From the NCBI GenBank assembly GCA_902779125.1, contig CACZAC010000041.1:1-37958 (forward strand): a stretch of DNA of 37,958 nucleotides, read 5' to 3'. The translations under genes were made by a program, and so were the position numbers. Source of the DNA: an uncultured Bacteroidales bacterium (GTDB taxonomy: Bacteria; Bacteroidota; Bacteroidia; Bacteroidales; Muribaculaceae). This document shows, piece after piece, positions 7,507 through 16,030 of the stretch (within the stretch, counting starts at the first letter, position 1; every line of letters starts with the position of its first letter). The notes beneath the pieces were generated by a model. That model was not told the DNA's origin, searched no databases, and saw only the letters and a program-made list of their open reading frames with translations.

Positions 7507-9598
7507 CCTGCGCCACACCGACATACAGTATCTGCACGGTGTGGGACCCAAGCGTGCCGAGTTGCTCAAGAAGGAATTGGGCATCTCGACCTACTATGAC
7601 CTGTTGTATTATTTCCCGTTCCGCTACATCGACCGCAGCGTCATCAACCATGTGAATGAGATGCATGGCGACGAGGTGGCTGTGCAACTGAGCGGGCGTT
7701 TCCTCACTTTCAACACGGTGGGCGAGGGCCGCAAGCGACGTCTGCAGGCTTTGTTCACCGATGGGACAGGCACCATCGAGGTGGTTTGGTTCAATCGGGT
7801 GGCGTCAATCCAGAAGTCTTATAATACCAACACACAATATATCCTCTACGGCAAGCCATCGTTGTTCAATGGCCACATGAACATCGTTCACCCCGAGATA
7901 GACCTCGCCAACGGGGAGCACGTCACTCAGGGCCTGCAGGGCGTGTACAACCTGACCGAGGTGTTGCGCAACCGCTCGTTCACCTCGCGTGCTATCCACA
8001 AGCTCGTGGTGAATATCCTCAACACCCCGGCAGTGCAATATATCCCCGAGACCTTGCCGCCCGAACTGATGCAGCGTTACCACCTCATGCCCCTCGCCGA
8101 AGCCTTGCGCAACATCCACCTGCCCAGCGACCAGCAGGCATTGCAACGCGCCCAGTTGCGTCTCAAGTTCGAGGAACTCTTCTTTTTGGAACTCAATATC
8201 CTGCATTATATAAAAGGTAGCAGCCGCCGCTTGGTGGGACACAAGTTTGCCCATGTGGGCTACTACTTCAACAATTTCTACCACAATTTCCTGCAGTTTC
8301 CGCTCACTGGGGCACAGAAGCGTGTCATTCGCGAGATACGCCACGACATGGGCAGCGGCAAGCAGATGAACCGCTTGTTGCAGGGCGATGTGGGCAGCGG
8401 CAAGACGATTGTGGCCTTCTTGACGGCGCTGATTGCCCTGGACAACGGCTACCAGGCCTGCATAATGGCACCGACCGAGATTCTTGCCGGGCAGCACCTC
8501 GAATCCATCAAGCCACTGGCCGAGGCCATCGGCGTGAAAGTGGCGTTGCTCACGGGTTCGACGCGCAAAAAGGAGCGTACCGACATCCACGAGTCGCTGA
8601 TGAGCGGCGAATTGCAGATTCTCATCGGCACCCATGCCCTCATCGAGGACACCGTGCAGTTCCACAACCTGGGACTGGCCATCATCGACGAACAGCACCG
8701 CTTCGGCGTGGCTCAGCGTGCCCGCCTGTGGAGCAAGAACCGTGTGGCGCCGCCCCATGTGCTGGTGATGACTGCTACGCCTATCCCGCGCACGCTGGCG
8801 ATGACCGTATATGGCGACCTCGACGTGTCCATTATCGACGAGCTGCCGCCGGGCCGCAAACCCGTGACCACGGTGCTCAAGCATGAGCCCGACCGCTTCA
8901 AGATGTACCAGTTCGTGGGCTCGCAGCTGCGGCAGGGACGTCAGGCCTACATCGTCTATCCCCTCATCGAGGAGAACGAGAAACTAGACCTTCATGCCCT
9001 GGAGCAGGGCTATGAGCAGGTCAAGGACGTGTTCCCGCATTACAGCGTGGCGATGGTACACGGGCGCATGAAGCCCGCCGAGAAAGACTACCAGATGATG
9101 CTCTTTGCCAGCGGGCGGGCCCATATCCTCGTGGCGACCACTGTCATCGAGGTGGGCGTCAACGTGCCCAATGCCTCGGTCATGGTCATCGAGGACGCCG
9201 AGCGGTTCGGCCTGTCGCAACTGCACCAGTTGAGGGGCAGGGTGGGGCGCGGCGCCGACCAGAGCTACTGTATCCTGATGGCCCGCAGTGACCTGGGGCG
9301 TGACACGCGGCACCGCCTGCAGGTGATGACGCAGACCAACGACGGCTTTGTCGTTGCCGAGGAGGACATGAAGTTGCGCGGCCCCGGTGACATGGAGGGC
9401 ACCCAGCAGAGTGGCATCGCCTTCAACCTGCACATTGCCAACCTTGCCCAGGACGGTCAGATTATTCAGATGGCGCGTATTGCCGCCGAGGATTACCTGC
9501 GTGAAGACCCTCAGTTGGAAAGCCCTTGGGGCCGCAAGATGGCTGCCCATATCCGCGACATTTTCGACAAACAGCAGAACTGGGGACTCATCTCTTGA
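7499..9598 (+). CDS. recG: ATP-dependent DNA helicase RecG
   Basis: A 699-aa branch-migration helicase that remodels stalled forks and Holliday junctions. The N-terminal wedge/OB part contains LHGVGPKRAELLKKELGI and ISTYYDLLYYFPFRYIDR. The helicase part shows Walker A GDVGSGKT, the RecG-specific DEQHRFG box, TATPIPRT, ATTVIEVGVNVPNA and QLRGRVGRG. Length and motif order are complete. It overlaps ispD by 8 bases and shares its transcript. Confidence 0.96.
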   Translation: MPDLRHTDIQYLHGVGPKRAELLKKELGISTYYDLLYYFPFRYIDRSVINHVNEMHGDEVAVQLSGRFLTFNTVGEGRKRRLQALFTDGTGTIEVVWFNRVASIQKSYNTNTQYILYGKPSLFNGHMNIVHPEIDLANGEHVTQGLQGVYNLTEVLRNRSFTSRAIHKLVVNILNTPAVQYIPETLPPELMQRYHLMPLAEALRNIHLPSDQQALQRAQLRLKFEELFFLELNILHYIKGSSRRLVGHKFAHVGYYFNNFYHNFLQFPLTGAQKRVIREIRHDMGSGKQMNRLLQGDVGSGKTIVAFLTALIALDNGYQACIMAPTEILAGQHLESIKPLAEAIGVKVALLTGSTRKKERTDIHESLMSGELQILIGTHALIEDTVQFHNLGLAIIDEQHRFGVAQRARLWSKNRVAPPHVLVMTATPIPRTLAMTVYGDLDVSIIDELPPGRKPVTTVLKHEPDRFKMYQFVGSQLRQGRQAYIVYPLIEENEKLDLHALEQGYEQVKDVFPHYSVAMVHGRMKPAEKDYQMMLFASGRAHILVATTVIEVGVNVPNASVMVIEDAERFGLSQLHQLRGRVGRGADQSYCILMARSDLGRDTRHRLQVMTQTNDGFVVAEEDMKLRGPGDMEGTQQSGIAFNLHIANLAQDGQIIQMARIAAEDYLREDPQLESPWGRKMAAHIRDIFDKQQNWGLIS

Positions 9599-9744
9599 CT
9601 ACTAATTTCGGTTTTGAAACTGTTTGCATTTGTGAATTTTTTATTAAACTGATTTTCAGTGCTTTGTCTTGCTTTATTTAGAGAACGAAACCAAACTTTA
9701 CACTTTTTAGCACACTAAATATCCCTCCTTACAAAATAAATGAG

Positions 9745-9752
9745 TAATTTTG
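9745..9752 (+). promoter_or_regulatory. -7 box for the M23 peptidase gene
   Basis: TAATTTTG is 38 bases upstream of the ATG at 9791 in an AT-rich spacer after recG. Confidence 0.5.
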
Positions 9753-9790
9753 GGCGTTCTTAAAAACAAAGACTTAGAAAATAACCTGAA

Positions 9791-10810
9791 ATGAATATAA
9801 AACGATTATCTTTCGCCTTGATGGCGATGACCCTTTTTGCGCTTGGCATATCAGCTCAGAATATGCAATCAGCTTCTAGTTTTAGCAAGAAGCACAGCGA
9901 CCTCCTCGCCAAGCAGAGCCGCGTGAAAGACCAAATCCAGGTCAAGGAGGCCCAAAAGTATGCCGCCGATCTCTATGAAGAGTGTGAACCCGAACCCGAT
10001 ATCTACACCGAGGGTTGGGAGAGCAATCTCGTTAACTGCTATAAAGACGCCAACGTACCCAACACCAAGGTGCTTGACGTCCGCCACTATGTGATGCCCA
10101 TCAAGGGTAACTATGTGACCAGCCACTATGGCTACCGTCCCCAGTTCGGTCGCACCCACAAGGGTATCGACCTGCGTGCTGCAGTCGGTGACACCGTTTA
10201 CTCGGCATTCTCGGGTCGCGTGCGTCTGACGCGCTTCGAGCGTGGTGGTTACGGTTTCTATGTAATCGTGCGTCATGAGAACGGTCTGGAGACTGTTTAT
10301 GGCCACCTGTCACGCTTCCTGGTGAAGCCCGACCAGTATGTCAAGGCCGGTCAGCCCATCGCACTGAGTGGCAACACGGGTCGCAGCACGGGACCGCATC
10401 TGCACTTCGAGACCCGCTTCATGGGCTATGCTATCAACCCTGAGGCCATCTTCGACTTTGCTAACCGTTGCACCCACACCGACAGCTACACCTTCTCTAA
10501 GGCCAATTATACCAAGGCCCGCGATTATGCGCCCAGCAAGCGCTACAATCAGGCCAAGAAATCGGCTGCTGAAGAGAAAGAAACCGCTAATAAGAAGAAT
10601 AACAACAAGAAGGAACAGTCCACTGTTGCCAGCACCAAAAAGTCAACCAAGGAGAGCCGCAAGGATAGCCGCTCGACCTACCAGGTGCGCGCGGGTGACA
10701 ACCTGACCAAGATTGCCCAGAACAACGGCATGACCGTGGCGCAGCTCAAGAAACTCAACGGACTTACCAGTGACAATGTCGTTGAGGGCAAGGTACTGAG
10801 ACTGAAATAA
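9791..10810 (+). CDS. Secreted M23 (LytM-type) peptidoglycan endopeptidase with C-terminal LysM
   Basis: A 339-aa exported protein. Residues 1-22 form a signal peptide (ending ALGISAQ). The M23 domain spans about 110-215, with zinc ligands in HKGID and the HLHFE box. A Lys/Glu/Ser-rich linker follows, then a LysM repeat over the last 45 residues (YQVRAGDNLTKIAQNNG, ending VVEGKVLRLK) for peptidoglycan binding. It probably cleaves peptide cross-links in the periplasm. It stands alone between its own promoter box and a strong terminator. Confidence 0.9.
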   Translation: MNIKRLSFALMAMTLFALGISAQNMQSASSFSKKHSDLLAKQSRVKDQIQVKEAQKYAADLYEECEPEPDIYTEGWESNLVNCYKDANVPNTKVLDVRHYVMPIKGNYVTSHYGYRPQFGRTHKGIDLRAAVGDTVYSAFSGRVRLTRFERGGYGFYVIVRHENGLETVYGHLSRFLVKPDQYVKAGQPIALSGNTGRSTGPHLHFETRFMGYAINPEAIFDFANRCTHTDSYTFSKANYTKARDYAPSKRYNQAKKSAAEEKETANKKNNNKKEQSTVASTKKSTKESRKDSRSTYQVRAGDNLTKIAQNNGMTVAQLKKLNGLTSDNVVEGKVLRLK

Positions 10811-10841
10811 TCAATTTTTCATATAGTAATAGCACAAGCAG

Positions 10842-10878
10842 AGCAGCCAAGGCATTATGCCCTGGCTGCTTTGTTTTC
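10842..10878 (+). terminator. Terminator after the M23 peptidase gene
   Basis: AGCAGCCA and TGGCTGCT, with inner GGC/GCC, form a hairpin (loop ATTAT) with one mismatch, followed by TTGTTTTC. It lies 31 bases after the stop. Confidence 0.75.
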
Positions 10879-10958
10879 GTTAGTTATCATTGGTGCCCTT
10901 CGAGGGACAAAGAAAACGTAAGGTGGGTGTTGCAAAACTACACTTGACCTAATTTTAA

Positions 10959-10988
10959 TCGGCCTAACGGCCGAGAAATCAAATAAAA
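10959..10988. repeat. Hairpin with conserved flank, copy 1
   Basis: TCGGCC/GGCCGA around TAAC is followed by GAAATCAAATAAAA. Another hairpin with a different stem but nearly the same flank lies at 15827-15855. The surrounding 10879-11319 (441 bp) has no gene and is otherwise made of short hairpins. Confidence 0.65.
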
Positions 10989-11079
10989 ACATTAGTGTCT
11001 AGTGAAGATGCTTAATATCGGCATAATACACTATATATGAGCCGAATAATCATTTCTGCTGAATCATGGTTTGGCTTTT

Positions 11080-11202
11080 GCCTCGAAGAGGCATGTCGGG
11101 TCGAAGACTCGACTTTTATGGAAAACACCATGCAAGCTCATCGAAGATGAGCGCAGCTTGGTGGCTGCCATAACAAGTGGAAAGTGCGTCGTAGACGAAC
11201 TT
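11080..11202. repeat. Row of four triloop hairpins
   Basis: In 123 bases there are four small perfect or near-perfect stems closed by three-base loops. They are GCCTC-GAA-GAGGC (11080-11092), GTCGGGTC-GAA-GACTCGAC (11095-11113), GCTCATC-GAA-GATGAGC (11136-11152) and AAGTGCGTC-GTA-GACGAACTT (11182-11202). No ORF accounts for them. Confidence 0.6.
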
Positions 11203-11319
11203 CTACATTCTCACTCAGTACGCAGCACGGATTCCTCGACTGGAACTGGAATTATGACAAGGTCCCCCTATGCTCTTGCCGCTCGTGATGGAGCTGTTTG
11301 TGAACATGATTGTCGGTTT

Positions 11320-11856
11320 TCAGTTTTCCACGAGATACTTGTATAAGGAGGAGAACAGTCGTCTGAAGCGGTCCTGGAATTTGTCCAGTTTGTGGTCAAA
11401 GGTGTTGTCTCCTGCCTGAGCCGACAGCTTGGTCACACGGTTGCGGCTGATGCGTTGCACGTCATAGGTGCTCATCGGATAATGGCAGGTCACATAGTAG
11501 TTGTTGTGGGTGCGGAAATGGCGCTTGACGATGTCGGCACGGGTCACGTCACGGTCGGTCTTGAGAATAATGCGGTCGCCGCCACGCAACACGAGCGTGA
11601 GGCTGTCGCCCTGAGACACGTGCAGCAGTCCCTCGTCATAGGTCACTTCGAGCGAGAACGCCATCATCCCCCCGGCAACTACTGTCGCCGAGACGGCAAA
11701 ACGCGCGGCGTGGATGAAATCGTCATAGAGAACTTCTTGTTGGGAACACACGTAGCGTGTGCCGTCTTCCAAGTAGAAGTCGGCGCTCACCTGTGCCGTC
11801 ATTGGCATGGCGGCGGTCAGCACCATGACTCCAATCCATATCGCGCGTTTGAACAT
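11320..11856 (-). CDS. Secreted protein of unknown function, partner of the C10 protease gene
   Basis: 178 aa with a clear signal peptide (MFKRAIWIGVMVLTAAMPMTAQ). The mature part looks beta-rich, including LTLVLRGGDRIILKTDRDVT and YYVTCHYPM, and ends in a basic, helix-like tail. I do not recognise a named family. It starts 33 bases after the C10 protease stop on the same strand, so it is probably co-expressed and co-exported. C10 proteases in streptococci and Bacteroides are often encoded with a small inhibitor; that role is possible here but only by position. Confidence 0.75.
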   Translation of the reverse strand: MFKRAIWIGVMVLTAAMPMTAQVSADFYLEDGTRYVCSQQEVLYDDFIHAARFAVSATVVAGGMMAFSLEVTYDEGLLHVSQGDSLTLVLRGGDRIILKTDRDVTRADIVKRHFRTHNNYYVTCHYPMSTYDVQRISRNRVTKLSAQAGDNTFDHKLDKFQDRFRRLFSSLYKYLVEN

Positions 11857-11889
11857 CTGCTCCTTATCGGCTATCTGATAGCGCGGCGC

Positions 11890-14244
11890 TTAACGCCCGG
11901 TGATAGTGCGGATAACGTCATTGATGTCGGCGATGTTGATTTCTTTGTCTCCATTCACATCGCTGACAGTGAGCACGCTGTTGGTGGTGATACCCTGAAT
12001 GATGTAGTTGATGACGAGGTTCACGTCGGTAATATTGACTTCACCGTCGTGGTTCACATCGCCCCTGTTCCAGGCAACCATTACGCGGTTGCGGTTGCTC
12101 CAATCCGAGAGGGTCCCGTCGGTGTAAAGGGCCTGGACGCGCAGTCCGTACCATCCCGATTTCATGTTGTTGACCACATGGGACATCGTGGAGATGCCTT
12201 CCAAATAGGTGGCTTTGCTCAAATCGACAGGGGAATAGTCATCACCGGCATAGGCCGAGAAGCCCTTGAGGACGACACGCTTGCCGACGATGCTTGTGAG
12301 CCTTACCTTGGCTTGGTCGCTCGACGGGCAGGGCAGCAGCACGCAGTGCTCTTCCTCGCTGTCGTCAACGGTGATGGTGGTGTCGCAGTCACCACAGGAA
12401 ATCTTGAGCGGCGCACTCGAATCGTTGTTGGTACTGGTGGCCTTGACCTTGACAGTCACCAGGCCGTTGTTGCCTATCATGTCGAGGGCGGGAGTCTCAA
12501 TCCACCCTTTGGCTTTAGCAGTGCCCAGCAGCAGGTCATTGTTGCTGCGGTAAATTTTGTTGCCGGTCCAGCCTGGGGTGTTGGTGATTTCGTCCAGCTT
12601 CGACGACCAGTCACTCGTGCTGGTGCCTGAGTACTCACTCTTGTCAAATGTCTCGTTCAAGCGCAGCTCAAAGAACGGCACAGGGGCGATTTCCAGGTTG
12701 TAGCTCACCACGTTGTAGCTGGGGGTGGCATCCTCCCACTGCACGGTGAAGGAGTCCCCGGTCACGTCGCTGACGTCGAGTAAAACGGGGTCGTATGTCT
12801 CGAGCCGGCAAGTGCCGTACACGGTGATGACCTTGTCGGCAGCACCCTCGCTGCTCAAGGTAACCGTTGCGGTGTAGGCGCCGGGAGTGTTGGACTTGAA
12901 AATGACGTGAACAGACTTGCCCTGTTGCAGTTGGTCCACACTGATTTGCTCGGTGTCGATTCTGAAGTAGCCACTGTCGTCATTGAGCGTCAATGTCACG
13001 TCGCTGGTGAGCAGGGCGCCCTTGACCATGAACGATGCTGCAGCGGTCTTGTCAACATAGGCTGTCGTGAACAATCGCGATGACCAAGCCTTGATGGTGG
13101 GCACCGTGGGAGGTGGCTCGATGCCAAGAATCAGTTGCTGGCCCACGTTGAAGAGCATGCCTGAGGCATGGAAGGCGTTCAGTGCACAGAAGGCGTTGCC
13201 ATTGCCGCTCCATCCCCAGTTAATGTGGTAGGTGTCGTCGGTGGCGTCATAGCCGTCGATGTCAAACGCGTGACCAGACCAGGTGGGGGTGTAGGCACAC
13301 ATGAGAATCGGGCGGTGCTCGAAGAGCTCATCCTGGATGATGGCAGCCCATTCCTCGTCGCTGTAGCTTTCGCCAGTCCACCAACTCTCCTTAGAGACAA
13401 CGTGTACATCATTGTCATAGCCGAAGCGCCTGACGGTATTGAGGATGTCATAGGTGCCGGTTCCGCTGCTCTCGGGGGAATAGTCCATCCTCTCGGACTG
13501 TCCCAGGTAGCGCATCAGGTGAGCCACGGCAGAGGCTTGCACGTCGTTGTAGCCGCCGCGGTATTCGTCGAGCATGTTGTCCCAGTCAAACGTCGTTGAG
13601 GGCAGGCTGGGAACCGACAGGTTCATGCTCTCGGTCGTATAGCCGGGCACCATCGATGTGGGCTCGGTGGGGTATCTCCAGTGGTGGAAAATCATTGCCA
13701 GTGAAGTGGCGCCGCAGCCCGTCACGCACAACGAAGTGCCGGTGCTGGGGCATTCGCGGTTATAGGGCTCGCCCTGGTCCCATAAGGCTGTCAGTAGCGG
13801 TTCAACGTTAAAGATGCTCGCTGCCGGAGCCCTGCGGATGGCGGGTTGCTCAACTACCAGGTCAGGGTGTGACAACAGGTAGTCCAGCTGTTCCTGATAG
13901 CCCATGAGCCACAGTTGCATATTGCAGGGGATGTTGTTGATGTCCAGTGGACGGTCGCCATAGGCGAGCACCTCGCGGGCACGGTCGTCGCCCGAGACGA
14001 TGATATAGCTGTCGCTGGTGTTGAAAATGTAAAAGGCAGCTTGGCTTGCGTCTGCTTTGCTGGCTTGGGTGAGCACCAGTCTGATGTCACTGGCCATGGC
14101 GGGAGCCTTGTGGCGGCCGTCACTGGCGATACGGGTAATAAACTGGCTTGCCTTGGCGCGTGCCGTCTGGGCATCGACAGGAGCCGCTGCCATCTGTACC
14201 GCAGCGAGTAATACGACTGCGGCAAAAACTAGTGATTTCTTCAT
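11890..14244 (-). CDS. Secreted C10 (streptopain-like) cysteine protease with dockerin-like C-terminus
   Basis: 784 aa: signal peptide (1-25), a Spi-type pro-region (about 26-140), then the peptidase. The catalytic Cys is C177 in VTGCGATSLAMIFHHWRYP, and the catalytic His is H325 in SGHAFDIDGYD. These are followed by the conserved HINWGWSGNGNAF, as in SpeB and interpain. Long beta-sandwich-like regions follow. Two EF-hand-like repeats end the protein (GDVNHDGEVNITDVNLVINY and DVNGDKEINIADINDVI, from about residue 727), resembling type I dockerin. It begins 25 bases after a deoxynucleoside kinase gene with no promoter box visible, so transcript sharing is likely. Confidence 0.92.
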   Translation of the reverse strand: MKKSLVFAAVVLLAAVQMAAAPVDAQTARAKASQFITRIASDGRHKAPAMASDIRLVLTQASKADASQAAFYIFNTSDSYIIVSGDDRAREVLAYGDRPLDINNIPCNMQLWLMGYQEQLDYLLSHPDLVVEQPAIRRAPAASIFNVEPLLTALWDQGEPYNRECPSTGTSLCVTGCGATSLAMIFHHWRYPTEPTSMVPGYTTESMNLSVPSLPSTTFDWDNMLDEYRGGYNDVQASAVAHLMRYLGQSERMDYSPESSGTGTYDILNTVRRFGYDNDVHVVSKESWWTGESYSDEEWAAIIQDELFEHRPILMCAYTPTWSGHAFDIDGYDATDDTYHINWGWSGNGNAFCALNAFHASGMLFNVGQQLILGIEPPPTVPTIKAWSSRLFTTAYVDKTAAASFMVKGALLTSDVTLTLNDDSGYFRIDTEQISVDQLQQGKSVHVIFKSNTPGAYTATVTLSSEGAADKVITVYGTCRLETYDPVLLDVSDVTGDSFTVQWEDATPSYNVVSYNLEIAPVPFFELRLNETFDKSEYSGTSTSDWSSKLDEITNTPGWTGNKIYRSNNDLLLGTAKAKGWIETPALDMIGNNGLVTVKVKATSTNNDSSAPLKISCGDCDTTITVDDSEEEHCVLLPCPSSDQAKVRLTSIVGKRVVLKGFSAYAGDDYSPVDLSKATYLEGISTMSHVVNNMKSGWYGLRVQALYTDGTLSDWSNRNRVMVAWNRGDVNHDGEVNITDVNLVINYIIQGITTNSVLTVSDVNGDKEINIADINDVIRTITGR

Positions 14245-14269
14245 TTATATACTGTTGAAAATTGGTTGT

Positions 14270-14902
14270 TTAGCGTTGTTGGTTGAAGGGCGAGAAGATA
14301 CCATAGAGGTTGGCGTCGATTTTGTCGCACACCATTTGGAAATCCTCAGGACGGTCGCCGAACTTAATCTCGTCACCATCGATGACCACCAGGTTGCCCT
14401 TGTAATCGGCAATCCAGTCCTCATAGCGCTTGTTCAGTCCTTCCAGGTAGTCGAGACGCATGGTCTGCTCGTAGTCACGGCCGCGTTTCTGAATCTGCTG
14501 GACCAGGTTGGGAATGGTCGAGCGGATGTAAATCATCAGGTCGGGCATCTTGACCAGTGACATCATCAGCTCGAACAGGTCCTTGTAGTTGTTGAAGTCG
14601 CGGTCGCTCATCAGACCCTGGCCGTGAAGGTTGGGTGCGAAGATGCAGGCGTCCTCATAGATGGTACGGTCCTGGATGATGTCAATGTCGCTCTGAGAGA
14701 TTTCGACCACCTCCTTGAAGCGCTTGTTCAGGAAGTAAATCTGCAGATTGAATGACCAGCGCGACATGTTGGCATAGAAATCCTCCAGATAGGGATTGTT
14801 GTCCACGGGCTCAAACCTAGGGCTCCACCCGTAATGCTTGGCGAGCAGCTTGGTCAAGGTGGTCTTGCCGCTGCCGATGTTTCCTGCTACTGCTATATGC
14901 AT
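14270..14902 (-). CDS. Deoxynucleoside kinase (second of a tandem pair)
   Basis: A 210-aa dNK-family enzyme that phosphorylates deoxyribonucleosides for salvage. P-loop GNIGSGKTTL is at residues 7-16, the DR-S/T type motif is in IIQDRTIYED, and lid arginines are in KRGRDYEQTMRLDYLE. It is paralogous to the next gene upstream (14967-15593). The two differ in substrate-pocket segments such as DACIFAPNLHGQGLM versus GVYIFTANNHDMGNM, so they may differ in base preference. The C10 protease gene follows after 25 bases. Confidence 0.9.
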   Translation of the reverse strand: MHIAVAGNIGSGKTTLTKLLAKHYGWSPRFEPVDNNPYLEDFYANMSRWSFNLQIYFLNKRFKEVVEISQSDIDIIQDRTIYEDACIFAPNLHGQGLMSDRDFNNYKDLFELMMSLVKMPDLMIYIRSTIPNLVQQIQKRGRDYEQTMRLDYLEGLNKRYEDWIADYKGNLVVIDGDEIKFGDRPEDFQMVCDKIDANLYGIFSPFNQQR

Positions 14903-14921
14903 GTTATTTAGTTTTAAGTTG

Positions 14922-14970
14922 TTGTCAATTGTCAGTTGAGTGCGGATGCCAACTATTATCTGTTAACTAG
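14922..14970. repeat. Degenerate heptamer sequence at the 3' end of the first kinase
   Basis: TTGTCAA and TTGTCAG sit in tandem (14922-14935). They are followed at 14950-14970 by CAACTATTATCTGTTAACTAG, which resembles the AACTATT heptamers of the inverted repeats at 36.2-36.7 kb. The kinase stop codon (14967-14969) lies inside this sequence. Confidence 0.4.
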
Positions 14971-15593
14971 TCAAGCGGTCCGAAGATGCCGAACATCGTG
15001 GCGTCGATTTTGTCGACGATAGCGGCAAAGTCCTCAGGGTTGTTCTTGTAGTCCATGTCGTCCACGTCGATGACGAGTTTGCGGCCCTTGTAGGTGTTCA
15101 TCACAAACTCCTCGTAGCGTTCGTTGAGGTTCGACAGGTATTTCAGCGGCATCGTCTGCTCGTAGTCGCGCCCGCGCTTGTGGATGTTGTCCACGAGATG
15201 AGGTACGCTGGAGCGCAGGTAAATCATCAAGTCGGGCAGACGCACGATAGTCATCATCTGCTCGAATAGTTCCATATAGGTCTCAAAATCGCGGTCATCC
15301 ATGTTGCCCATGTCGTGGTTGTTGGCCGTGAAGATGTACACGCCCTCAAAGATGCTGCGGTCCTGGATGATGGTCTTGTCGCTGGCATTGATGCCCAGGA
15401 TGTCCTTGAAACGCTGTTTCAGGAAGAACACCTCGAGTGCAAATGACCAGCGCTTAATATCCTTGTAATAGTCACTCAGGTAAGGGTTGTCCACGACGGG
15501 TTCCATAAACGGTTCCCACCCGTAATGCTTTGCAAGCATCTCGGCCAGAGTGGATTTCCCGCTCCCGATATTTCCTGCTATAACGATGTGCAC
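14967..15593 (-). CDS. Deoxynucleoside kinase (first of a tandem pair)
   Basis: 208 aa, same fold as its neighbour: P-loop GNIGSGKSTL, IIQDRSIFEGVY, and the lid KRGRDYEQTMPLKYLS. In some Firmicutes, adjacent dNK genes encode subunits of a heteromeric deoxyadenosine/deoxyguanosine or deoxycytidine kinase, so a heteromer is conceivable but not shown. A promoter embedded in a repeated sequence lies 35 bases upstream. Confidence 0.9.
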   Translation of the reverse strand: MHIVIAGNIGSGKSTLAEMLAKHYGWEPFMEPVVDNPYLSDYYKDIKRWSFALEVFFLKQRFKDILGINASDKTIIQDRSIFEGVYIFTANNHDMGNMDDRDFETYMELFEQMMTIVRLPDLMIYLRSSVPHLVDNIHKRGRDYEQTMPLKYLSNLNERYEEFVMNTYKGRKLVIDVDDMDYKNNPEDFAAIVDKIDATMFGIFGPLD

Positions 15594-15627
15594 GGTTCAG
15601 TTAACTGATAGGTTGTTTTACAAACCA

Positions 15628-15659
15628 CAAAGATAGTGCAAGTTGAGCGGAGTGCCAAA
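15628..15659 (-). promoter_or_regulatory. Complete Bacteroidetes promoter inside a repeat, driving the kinase genes
   Basis: The minus strand reads TTTG (15659-15656), 20 bases, then TATCTTTG (15635-15628). Both elements fit the sigma-ABfr consensus, and the start codon is 34 bases downstream. All but the last base of the -7 box lies within repeat copy 1. Confidence 0.7.
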
Positions 15660-15789
15660 TAAAAAAAGATTTTTATTTTCAATCCCGAGACGCAGCCTAT
15701 CTTCGCTGAAAGCAAAGATAGTGCAAAAGATAGTGCAAGTTGAGCGGAGTGCCAAATAAAAAGGGACTTTTATTTGCAATCCCGAAACG
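15629..15789. repeat. 64-bp direct repeat, two copies 97 bp apart
   Basis: Copies at 15629-15692 and 15726-15789 share AAAGATAGTGCAAG, then TTGAGCGGAGTGCC, an AAATAAAA...TTTTATTT hairpin with changed loop bases, and AATCCCGA-ACG. Between them is CTATCTT-C-GCT-GAA-AGC-A-AAGATAG, another triloop hairpin. This is the start of the gene-free stretch that continues to 16658. Confidence 0.85.
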
Positions 15790-15826
15790 ATTAGGGTATA
15801 TCGTCATTCGTTCGTCACAATTAGAA

Positions 15827-15855
15827 TCGCGCTTTGCGCGAGAAATCAAACAAAA
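15827..15855. repeat. Hairpin with conserved flank, copy 2
   Basis: TCGCGC/GCGCGA around TTT is followed by GAAATCAAACAAAA. Compared with 10959-10988 the stem has changed on both sides while keeping pairing, and the downstream 14 bases are conserved at 13 positions. Confidence 0.65.
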
Positions 15856-15958
15856 TTTTAATTTAACCCGTTAACGGAATTAATTGTATAAGTAGAGTGT
15901 TCGCGAAAATGCCTAGGTGACTATGGCAAAAACGCCCAAAGGGCGGTCATTTGAGTAA

Positions 15959-16012
15959 CCGTGGGTAATGCAAGCCGCTTAGCGACAGCGAAGTGGTTTG
16001 CATCACCCACGG
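15959..16012. repeat. Long imperfect hairpin
   Basis: The arm CCGTGGGTAATGCAAGCC (15959-15976) pairs with GGTTTGCATCACCCACGG (15995-16012) with one mismatch and one G-U. The apex continues as CGCTT/AAGTG. It is non-coding. Confidence 0.75.
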
Positions 16013-16030
16013 AAGTGCAACACTATCCTC

